In this document: in pieces, positions 54,588 to 60,911 of the stretch
Position numbering within the stretch: the stretch's first letter is position 1
Layout of the letters: every line of letters starts with the position of its first letter
Source of the DNA: Gemmatimonadota bacterium
Lineage (GTDB): Bacteria; Gemmatimonadota; Gemmatimonadetes; Gemmatimonadales; Gemmatimonadaceae
Assembly (NCBI GenBank): GCA_026387935.1
Contig: JAPLKU010000004.1
Span: forward strand, 1-64,000
Direction: 5' to 3'
Length of the DNA stretch: 64,000 nucleotides
The notes under the pieces: generated by a model
The model's database searches: none
Seen by the model: the letters and a program-made list of their open reading frames with translations, nothing else
Told to the model about the DNA's origin: nothing
Program-made: the position numbers and the translations under genes

Positions 54588-54671
54588 GCCTGGGTGGTGG
54601 AACTGGTAGACGCGCGGGACTGTGGATCCCGTCCTCTAACGAGGGTCCGAGTTCGATTCTCGGTCTAGGCA
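54588..54671 (+). tRNA. Class II tRNA with leucine-type body and GTG (His) anticodon
   Basis: An 84-base cloverleaf: acceptor stem 54588-54594 with 54664-54670 (two G-T pairs), discriminator A at 54671, D arm with the GTGGAACTGGTAGACGC pattern typical of tRNA-Leu, perfect anticodon stem CGGGA/TCCCG (54615-54619, 54627-54631), loop CTGTGGA with anticodon GTG at 54622-54624, a long variable arm (54632-54646, stem CCTC/GAGG) and T arm CCGAG-TTCGATT-CTCGG. A true bacterial tRNA-His has a short variable loop, an extra G at -1 and C73; none is present. One base change (T54623 to A) would give the ordinary Leu anticodon GAG. It may insert leucine at His codons, be a regulatory tRNA, or be an inactive copy. 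A class II tRNA is certain; its amino acid is not. Confidence 0.8.
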
Positions 54672-54720
54672 GGGGCGAGTCGCTGTTGACGGCATCACGC
54701 AATCGCGACAACGTTCAGTT

Positions 54721-54745
54721 CTCGTTAGAGGACAGTGGTTCACAG
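54721..54745 (+). other. Trailer element complementary to the upstream tRNA
   Basis: These 25 bases pair with 54620-54643 of the tRNA (anticodon loop, 3' anticodon stem and variable arm). There are 13 contiguous Watson-Crick pairs (54631-54643 with 54721-54733), then a one-base bulge, then 10 more pairs (two of them G-T) with one mismatch. Sequences on both sides of this segment show no similarity to the tRNA, so it is not simply an inverted duplicate of the whole gene. In the primary transcript it could compete with tRNA folding. Confidence 0.7.
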
Positions 54746-54749
54746 CTTG

Positions 54750-54790
54750 AAACGGGGTAGCGCTATTCACACGCGCTACCCCGTTTCTTG
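54750..54790 (+). terminator. Intrinsic terminator of the class II tRNA transcript
   Basis: A perfect 14-bp stem (54750-54763 with 54773-54786, AAACGGGGTAGCGC) with a 9-base loop followed by a T/C-rich stretch. It sets the trailer of the tRNA at about 80-115 bases. Confidence 0.9.
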
Positions 54791-54919
54791 TCTTCCCTCC
54801 TGCGGCGACGAACGAGACAGTTGGCCGTGGAGGTGCGTTTTCGCTATCTCTGACAGGCGGCCCAGCCGCGCACCCGCCTAAAAGCCGTCCATAGGCCGCC
54901 CACGCCGGAGCAGACGATC

Positions 54920-56944
54920 ATGCGTTCCCTATCGCTCAAGCTGATTCCACTCGGCTTTGCCATTCTCGCAGCCGGCGCCACGGTCGCGGCGCAGCAACCA
55001 GCGGTGGCCGCCGCCGCCATTCGCGCGCGCCGCCCGTTGGCCATCGAGGATTACTATCGCATCAAAACGATTGGCGGCGTGTCCATCTCGGCGGATGCCA
55101 GGTGGGTCATGTTCACGGTCAGCACACGCCTCGAGGAGACCAACGGGAACGCGACCGAGTTGTGGCGCGTGCCGCTCGACGGCTCAGCCAAGCCCGAGCG
55201 GGCGCCTGAAGGCACGGCGGAAGGTGGCCGTGGTGGGCGGGGCGGTCGCGGTGCTACAGCCGTAGGCGTGGAGGTACCAAGCCCGGACGGCCAGCGCGTG
55301 TTCGTGGTGCGCGACGCGCCGCCGCCCAAGCGCGACAAGACCTACGAATCGGATTTCGAGAAGCGCCACCAGGAGCGCTTCAAGGGCGTGCAGTTCGACT
55401 GGCTCGATTTCCATCGCGACGCGCAGCCCTTCCCGCTGCCGAACAACAAGGATCCGTACGTCAGCCCGGCGCAGGAGATTTTCATCGGCCGAGCCGGTGC
55501 CGCCGATCAGCAAATCACCAAGCTCGGCTTCCGACCGACCGGCGTGCAGTGGAACAAGGACGGGAACACGATCCTGTTCACAGCGGATTCGTCATACCGC
55601 GCCGAACGGTCGTATGGCGCGACCCAGGCATGGACGGTTTCAACCGACGGGAAAATTCGGCGCGTCACACCGAGCGCCGACTACAACTACACCGGCGCGC
55701 GCTACTCGCCGGACGGCAAGTGGATTCTCACGACGCGGCAGTACACCACGGACTACGTGATCGCGAAGAAGCTCAACCATGGCGGCGCGACAGATCTCGT
55801 CGTGATTCCTGCGGCTGGCGGCCCAGAAAAGAATCTCACCGCCGACTGGGACTATCTGCCGGCAGGCTCGCAGTGGAGCCCCGACGGGAAGTACATCTAC
55901 TTCACCGGTGGTGTGGGCGGTACGAACCACTTGTTCCGCGTGTCGCCCGAAGGCAGCGCGGTGCAGCAGATGACCAAAGGGCAGCGCCGCATCGGCGACC
56001 TGCAGTTCGACAAGACGATGACGCACATCGTCTACAGCGCCGGCACATTCGACGCGCCGTCCGAACTCTGGTCGGCCAATGTCGACGGGAGTGGCGAGAA
56101 GCAACTCACGCTTGTGCACGATGCCTTCACCACCGAAATCGAACTCTCCCGCGCAGATCGTCTGCAGTTCAAGAGTCTTGATGGCACGCCGATCGAGGGA
56201 TGGCTCACGCTTCCGTACGGATATCGCCCGAATGGCGGCCCCTATCCGCTCCTGGTCAGCAATCATGGCGGCCCGCACAGCGCCATCGAGTACGGCCTCA
56301 ACTTCAAGAACCAGTATTTTGCCGCGAATGGCTACGCGGTGCTCGAGGTGAACTTCCGCAGCTCAACCGGCTACGGCGAAAAACATCTTTGGGGCACTTG
56401 GGGCGCATGGGGCACAAAGGACGGCCAGGATGTGATGGCCGGTGTTGACCTCGTCCTCAGCAAGTACACGCTCGACAAGAAGCACGTCGCGAGCATCGGC
56501 CACTCGTACGGTGGCTTCATGACCAACTGGCTCATCACACAGTATCCTGATCGCTTCCAGGCGGCCGCGTCGGGCGCCGGCATTGTGAACTGGACGAGCG
56601 ACTACGGCAATGCCGACATCCCGCGCACCAAGGAGACTGAGTTCGGTGGCGCGCCCTGGGAAGCGAAGGCCCGCGAGATCATGATCAAGCAGTCGCCGCT
56701 TACGTATGCGGACAAGGCAAAGGCACCGACGCTCTTCATAAATGGTGAGATCGATCAGCGCGTGCCCTTCTCGGAAAACGAGCAGCTCTATGTGGCGCTC
56801 AAAAAGAACGGCATTCCCGCCAAGATGATTCGCTACGACGGCCAGTCGCACGGCATCTCGGGCAACTGGAACAACGTGCACCGCATGCTGAACGAGCGGC
56901 AGTGGTTTGATAAGTGGCTCAAGCCGCCGAAGCTGGTGCCGTAG
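54920..56944 (+). CDS. Secreted S9-family serine peptidase (third)
   Basis: A 674-residue exported enzyme with a signal peptide (1-24, VAAQQ). Its length is that of acylaminoacyl/dipeptidyl-peptidase-like S9 proteins. The propeller (about 40-420) has one Gly/Arg insert (EGGRGGRGGRGAT, about 95-107). Catalytic residues: Ser529 in GHSYGGFMTNW, Asp in NGEIDQRVP and His in GQSHGISG. The stop codon lies inside a 12-bp tandem repeat. The next gene begins 127 bases on, same strand. Confidence 0.92.
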   Translation: MRSLSLKLIPLGFAILAAGATVAAQQPAVAAAAIRARRPLAIEDYYRIKTIGGVSISADARWVMFTVSTRLEETNGNATELWRVPLDGSAKPERAPEGTAEGGRGGRGGRGATAVGVEVPSPDGQRVFVVRDAPPPKRDKTYESDFEKRHQERFKGVQFDWLDFHRDAQPFPLPNNKDPYVSPAQEIFIGRAGAADQQITKLGFRPTGVQWNKDGNTILFTADSSYRAERSYGATQAWTVSTDGKIRRVTPSADYNYTGARYSPDGKWILTTRQYTTDYVIAKKLNHGGATDLVVIPAAGGPEKNLTADWDYLPAGSQWSPDGKYIYFTGGVGGTNHLFRVSPEGSAVQQMTKGQRRIGDLQFDKTMTHIVYSAGTFDAPSELWSANVDGSGEKQLTLVHDAFTTEIELSRADRLQFKSLDGTPIEGWLTLPYGYRPNGGPYPLLVSNHGGPHSAIEYGLNFKNQYFAANGYAVLEVNFRSSTGYGEKHLWGTWGAWGTKDGQDVMAGVDLVLSKYTLDKKHVASIGHSYGGFMTNWLITQYPDRFQAAASGAGIVNWTSDYGNADIPRTKETEFGGAPWEAKAREIMIKQSPLTYADKAKAPTLFINGEIDQRVPFSENEQLYVALKKNGIPAKMIRYDGQSHGISGNWNNVHRMLNERQWFDKWLKPPKLVP

Positions 56945-56970
56945 ACGGTGCCGTAGACGGTGCCGTAGGC
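56935..56970 (+). repeat. 12-bp tandem repeat, three units, spanning the stop codon
   Basis: GGTGCCGTAGAC twice, then GGTGCCGTAGGC. All three units carry TAG in the same frame, so the S9 protein has three in-frame stops 12 bases apart, each preceded by Val-Pro codons. Confidence 0.95.
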
Positions 56971-57070
56971 GAAACCGACGCCAGTCCCGACCACGCTGAG
57001 CGGTGCCGCGAGACAATCTCGTGACACCGGGTCGGTCGCGCGCCGGCGGTGACAGCCGCAACTTCCAGCC

Positions 57071-59821
57071 ATGCTGATTGCCACTCTGTTCGCCCTGCAG
57101 GCGGTGCCCACGCCGCCCCGGAAGCCGGATCGTGAAATCGCCGATCCGGGCATCGTCGCAACCAATCAGCGCATCACGCCCGCGGGCGTGCAAAGTGTCT
57201 TCAACGGTCGCGTAGCCGGTGTGCGATTCGCAGCAGCGCCGGGTGAACTCTGGGTCTCGGTGCCCGGTGCTGCGTATCGCATTGGATGGAAGGACAATGT
57301 TCTGCGCGGTAGCGCGCGCTTCGACGGCCGTCCCGGCGTGCAGGGCGTCGCGATCGACCCGGTAAACGGCCGGGCGCTCATTTCCACCGTTGGCCGGCTT
57401 CCCGCCGACCTTGTGAAGGCGAGAGCGCCGGGCGGCGACAAGCTCCCACGCACCAAATCGTTCGCCCAGCTCTTTGTCTATGACGGCGACTCGCTCGCCG
57501 GGCGTACCGGTGGACGTGACAGTCTCGTGGTCCGCGCCGCATCACCCGCTCTCGGCGAATACATGGCCGGCGGTATGGCCATCGCCCGCCGCGCGAACGC
57601 GTCCGGCCGGCGCGTGATCGCGCTGCCGCTCCCGGCCAACGACGAACTCGCGATTCTCGACGCGGAAAACGGCTCCCTGCTCAAGAAAGTTGCGCTCGGT
57701 GTTTTGCCATTTGCTGCGGTGATCAACGACGATGGCACCACGGCGTACGTCAGCGTGTTCGGCGGTCCGAAACCCACCGCCACGGATCGCGCCGCCAAGC
57801 AGTTCGGCGATCCATTTGCCGAACCCGTGCGCATTGATGCGCGAGGCATTGCGCTGGCGGGAACCGTCACGAAGGTGGATCTCGTCGCCGGTACCGTGAG
57901 CAAGGTGATTCCGGTCGGCCTGCACCCAACCGGCCTCGCCTGGGACGCCAAGGGAGAACGGCTCTACGTCGCCAACGGCAACTCCGACGCGGTGAGCGTC
58001 ATCGATACGCGCCGCGATTCGGTGGTCGGCACAATCACGATCACTCCGTTCCGCGAGCGAAAGGCGGGACTCACACCAACGGCCGTGGCCACCTCACCCG
58101 ATGGCGGAACCCTCTTCGTGACGCTCGGCGGCGCCAACGCCGTGGCGGTCTACTCGCTTGCGCCGGACCGGAGCGCGTCTGGCGCGCGCCTGCGCGGGAT
58201 GATCCCGACCAGCTGGTATCCGTCCAGCATCGACGTGAGCGCGGACGGACGCACCATTGCCGTCGGTACGCTGTTCGGTGTCGGCGCGGGTACCGGCCGA
58301 ACTTCGGGGATGGACGGTCGGTACGTCTTCGCCGAGCGCGGCGCCGTGAGCGTTATCGCGGTACCGAGTGAGGCCGAACTCTCGGCGTTCACCACGTCAG
58401 TGGCGCAGAACAACCGGCTGCACCTGGCCACCGGACCGCAAGCGCCTTCCATCGAGCCCCGCGCCAACGTTGCCGCGCGCGCCGTGCCCGAGCGGCCCGG
58501 CGAGCCGTCGCTCATCAGGAACGTCGTCTACATCATCAAGGAAAACCGCACCTACGACCAGGTGTTCGGCGACATCGGCAAGGGCGCGAGCGATCCGTCG
58601 CTGGTGCAATACGGTCGCGACGTGACGCCCAATGCGCACGCACTGGCCGAGCAGTTCGTACTCATCGATCACTTCTTTGCATCGGGCGGCAACTCGGCTG
58701 ATGGCCATCAGTGGCTCACGCAGGCGGCCGAGACCGAGTATCCCATGTGGCCGCTGTACTATGGAAGGACGTACCCGTCCGAGGGCAACGATCCTCTGGC
58801 CTATGCATCGGGCGGCTTTCTCTGGGAGGCCGCGCGCGCGAAAGGCCACACGGTGAGTATTTTCGGCGAATACGCTCCAGCCCCACCACGCGACGATGCG
58901 TCGGTGCGCTCGAAGCTACTGGCCATGTACCGCGATTCGCAGCCGCACAATGCCGCGTTCTTCCGCGCGCAGCTCGCCAAGCAGTTCAACACGCACAGTG
59001 ACATTCCCTCGCTCGACTCCCTGCTCGTGCGCGAGTACCCGGGGTGGACGCAGGAGATTCCGGATGTCGTGAAGGCCGACGTCATCCTCGAGCACCTGAA
59101 GGTGTGGGAGTCGGGGAAGGTGATGCCGAACCTCGTGATGATCATCTTGCCGAACGACCACACGCAGGGCACGAGCGCCGGTTGGTGCGCGCCCAAGTCG
59201 TGCGTGGCAGACAATGATCGCGCGCTCGGGCTCATCGTCGAGGGGCTCTCGAAGAGCAGCTTCTGGAAATCGATGGCGATCGTGGTGGTCGAGGACGATG
59301 CGCAAAACGGAGTGGATCACATCGACGGGCACCGCACGGTGGCGATGGTGGCAAGTCCGTACGCGCGGCGTGGCACGATCGACGACACGTTCTACAGCCA
59401 GCCGAGCATGGTGAAGACGGTGGAGCTGATGCTCGGCTTGCCGGCCCTGAGCATGTTCGACCTCGTGGCGACCGACATGCGCGCGAGTTTTATCGGGCCA
59501 GATGAGAAGCCCGATTTCACTCCTTACTCGGCGCTCGTTCCCAAGCAGTCGCTTTATGAAGTCAACCAGCAGGTGGGCGCAATCAAGGGCGCATTCGCGG
59601 CCGAACGGCGAAGTGCTGCGCTGGCTTCGGGACGAATGAACTTTCGCGAACCCGACGCGGCGCCGTCGGACAAACTCAACAAGATTCTCTGGCACGATGC
59701 TCGAGGGTACGACACTCCGTATCCCGGCGTGAAGCAGTCGCTCTTCTTTCCGTTGTCGGTGACGATCGACGATGACGACCGCGAGGACGTGAAGGACAAG
59801 GCAAAGAAGAAGACGCCGTAG
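57071..59821 (+). CDS. Fusion of YncE-like propeller and phosphoesterase (alkaline-phosphatase fold)
   Basis: A 916-residue protein. The N-terminal propeller (about 30-450) shows blades such as LHPTGLAWDAKGERLYVANGN and VATSPDGGTLFVTLGG. The C-terminal half (about 480-860) is a phosphoesterase of the phospholipase C/alkaline phosphatase clan: VVYIIKENRTYDQVFGDIGK, IDHFFASGGNSADGHQWL, MIILPNDHTQG and VVVEDDAQNGVDHIDGHR, the last with metal-binding Asp/His. A short hydrophobic N-terminus (MLIATLFALQAVPTPP) may act as a signal peptide. It would hydrolyse phosphate esters outside the cytoplasm; the substrate is unknown. The tail is Asp/Lys-rich (IDDDDREDVKDKAKKK). Confidence 0.85.
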   Translation: MLIATLFALQAVPTPPRKPDREIADPGIVATNQRITPAGVQSVFNGRVAGVRFAAAPGELWVSVPGAAYRIGWKDNVLRGSARFDGRPGVQGVAIDPVNGRALISTVGRLPADLVKARAPGGDKLPRTKSFAQLFVYDGDSLAGRTGGRDSLVVRAASPALGEYMAGGMAIARRANASGRRVIALPLPANDELAILDAENGSLLKKVALGVLPFAAVINDDGTTAYVSVFGGPKPTATDRAAKQFGDPFAEPVRIDARGIALAGTVTKVDLVAGTVSKVIPVGLHPTGLAWDAKGERLYVANGNSDAVSVIDTRRDSVVGTITITPFRERKAGLTPTAVATSPDGGTLFVTLGGANAVAVYSLAPDRSASGARLRGMIPTSWYPSSIDVSADGRTIAVGTLFGVGAGTGRTSGMDGRYVFAERGAVSVIAVPSEAELSAFTTSVAQNNRLHLATGPQAPSIEPRANVAARAVPERPGEPSLIRNVVYIIKENRTYDQVFGDIGKGASDPSLVQYGRDVTPNAHALAEQFVLIDHFFASGGNSADGHQWLTQAAETEYPMWPLYYGRTYPSEGNDPLAYASGGFLWEAARAKGHTVSIFGEYAPAPPRDDASVRSKLLAMYRDSQPHNAAFFRAQLAKQFNTHSDIPSLDSLLVREYPGWTQEIPDVVKADVILEHLKVWESGKVMPNLVMIILPNDHTQGTSAGWCAPKSCVADNDRALGLIVEGLSKSSFWKSMAIVVVEDDAQNGVDHIDGHRTVAMVASPYARRGTIDDTFYSQPSMVKTVELMLGLPALSMFDLVATDMRASFIGPDEKPDFTPYSALVPKQSLYEVNQQVGAIKGAFAAERRSAALASGRMNFREPDAAPSDKLNKILWHDARGYDTPYPGVKQSLFFPLSVTIDDDDREDVKDKAKKKTP

Positions 59822-59837
59822 GTCCAGGTACGCCCGT

Positions 59838-60239
59838 CTACCGCCGCCGCTTCTTCACGTTCGCCCGCAACCAGTCGGCCAGCGCCTTTTCTTTGATCGT
59901 CCCGTCCGCAACGCCGATCATGGTGGTGACGGCGTCGGGTTCAGGGGCGATCAGGTCAAGACCGTTCTGCGCGAGGAATACGAACATCGACTGAAACGCC
60001 GTGCGCTTGTTTCCGTCCGAGAACGCGTAATTGTTTGCGATCGCGAATCCGTACGCGGCAGCACAATCCGGAATGTCTTCGATGGACTTGTAGTGCCACT
60101 GGTGCTGCGGGCGGCCGAGTGCGGACTCGAGCGCCCCAACGTCGCGAACGCCGGGCAGCCCGCCATGTTGTTCGAGTTGGATGGCGTGAATCGCCTCCAC
60201 CACATCACGCGTCAGCCAATTGGGGTCGCGACGGGGCAT
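59838..60239 (-). CDS. doc: Fic/Doc-family toxin with altered active-site motif
   Basis: A 133-residue cytosolic protein of Doc length. VVEAIHAIQLEQHGGLPGVR and ALESALGRPQHQWHYK are typical Doc helices. The signature reads NYAFSDGNKRTAFQ where Doc/Fic proteins have HxFxDGNKR: the histidine is replaced by tyrosine, while Phe, Asp, Gly, Asn, Lys and Arg are kept. Doc phosphorylates EF-Tu; the His is important for Fic-fold catalysis, so activity may be reduced or changed. The start lies 12 bases downstream of an AbrB-type antitoxin gene, forming a toxin-antitoxin operon in which AbrB replaces the usual Phd. Confidence 0.85.
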   Translation of the reverse strand: MPRRDPNWLTRDVVEAIHAIQLEQHGGLPGVRDVGALESALGRPQHQWHYKSIEDIPDCAAAYGFAIANNYAFSDGNKRTAFQSMFVFLAQNGLDLIAPEPDAVTTMIGVADGTIKEKALADWLRANVKKRRR

Positions 60240-60251
60240 AAGCGTCGCCGC

Positions 60252-60485
60252 TCAGCGCCTGGAGAGTTCGCGCATCGCGTTGCGATATCGCTTGGCGCCT
60301 TCCTGCGCGATCTCCATCGTCTTGGCGAAGTCGGCATCGTAGGCCGTGATGAGGATGCCATCCGGCGTCTCCCGGAGCGCGACGGTGTCGCCCTTGGCGA
60401 GGGAATACTTCTCCAGCATCTCCTTGGGAATCGTGACACCGGCGGAGTTGCCGAAGGGGCGGATCACAGTCTCTTTGACGCGCAT
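60252..60485 (-). CDS. AbrB/MazE-type antitoxin
   Basis: A 77-residue protein. The swapped-hairpin AbrB domain is at residues 3-48 (TVIRPFGNSAGVTIPKEMLE, then GDTVALRETPDGILI). A C-terminal helix (about 50-77; FAKTMEIAQEGAKRYRNAMR) would wrap the Doc toxin. It likely represses its own promoter through the palindrome at 60494-60530. First gene of the operon. Confidence 0.9.
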   Translation of the reverse strand: MRVKETVIRPFGNSAGVTIPKEMLEKYSLAKGDTVALRETPDGILITAYDADFAKTMEIAQEGAKRYRNAMRELSRR

Positions 60486-60493
60486 TTTGGCTG

Positions 60494-60530
60494 CCTGAAG
60501 ATGTTATGACAAATGTAATACAGATTCAGG
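60494..60530 (-). promoter_or_regulatory. Imperfect palindrome, likely antitoxin operator
   Basis: A 37-bp region with perfect outer arms CCTGAA/TTCAGG and partly matched inner TGT/ACA steps, AT-rich in the centre (ATGACAAATGTAAT). It ends 9 bases before the antitoxin ATG and so overlaps the promoter, as is usual for autoregulated toxin-antitoxin operons. Confidence 0.55.
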
Positions 60531-60573
60531 CGGCGCCCAAGCAGGCAAGCGTTACGGCCAAGGTGATCCGTCG

Positions 60574-60789
60574 TCACCCCGCCGCCGCGGCCGCCGCTTG
60601 ATCCTGCAGCCAGATGGCATTGGCAATCCAGATCACGAAGATCCGGGTCGCGGTGTCGATGTAGTCGTCGAACGTTCCTCCCGTCTGCGTTCGAAAAATA
60701 CCGGTGCGCGTCATGGTGCCAACCTGCGAGTCGCCGGCAAACAGGACCAGATTCCTCGAAAAGATCCTGGGCTGGTGCACCGTGATCAT
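60574..60789 (-). CDS. Small protein (71 aa), possibly C-terminal remnant of a larger family
   Basis: A 71-residue protein starting MITVHQPRIF with a good SD (GGAGAG, spacing about 7). The middle (GDSQVGTMTRTGIFRTQTGG) is beta-like, and the segment ATRIFVIWIANAIWLQD near the end is hydrophobic enough for a membrane anchor, followed by polyAla. The layout resembles the end of LURP/scramblase-like (tubby-fold) proteins, so it may be a truncated copy; this is a weak resemblance. Its promoter region is shared with the divergent S9-M1 operon and contains the 11-bp repeats. Confidence 0.5.
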   Translation of the reverse strand: MITVHQPRIFSRNLVLFAGDSQVGTMTRTGIFRTQTGGTFDDYIDTATRIFVIWIANAIWLQDQAAAAAAG

Positions 60790-60808
60790 CGGGCGCTCTC
60801 CTCGCTAT

Positions 60809-60848
60809 ACCGGTTGTACACCGGTTCTAAACCGGTTGCCGAACCGCT
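60809..60848. promoter_or_regulatory. 11-bp direct repeats (ACCGGTT) between divergent genes
   Basis: ACCGGTT occurs at 60809, 60820 and 60831, exactly 11 bp apart, with a degenerate fourth copy (AACCGCT) at 60842. Each core ACCGGT is itself a palindrome. The array ends about 64 bases upstream of the S9 start and begins about 20 bases upstream of the 71-aa gene. Helical phasing suggests cooperative binding of one regulator on one DNA face. Confidence 0.65.
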
Positions 60849-60911
60849 GTCTGACGGGTCAACTTGGTTGGGTTCCCCCGCAGACTTTTGGACTTCTTCC
60901 CGCGACCGAAT

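Noticed and set aside
54588-54671. Calling the class II tRNA an ordinary tRNA-His from its anticodon
   Set aside because: The long variable arm, A73 and missing G-1/C73 contradict tRNA-His; the body fits tRNA-Leu.
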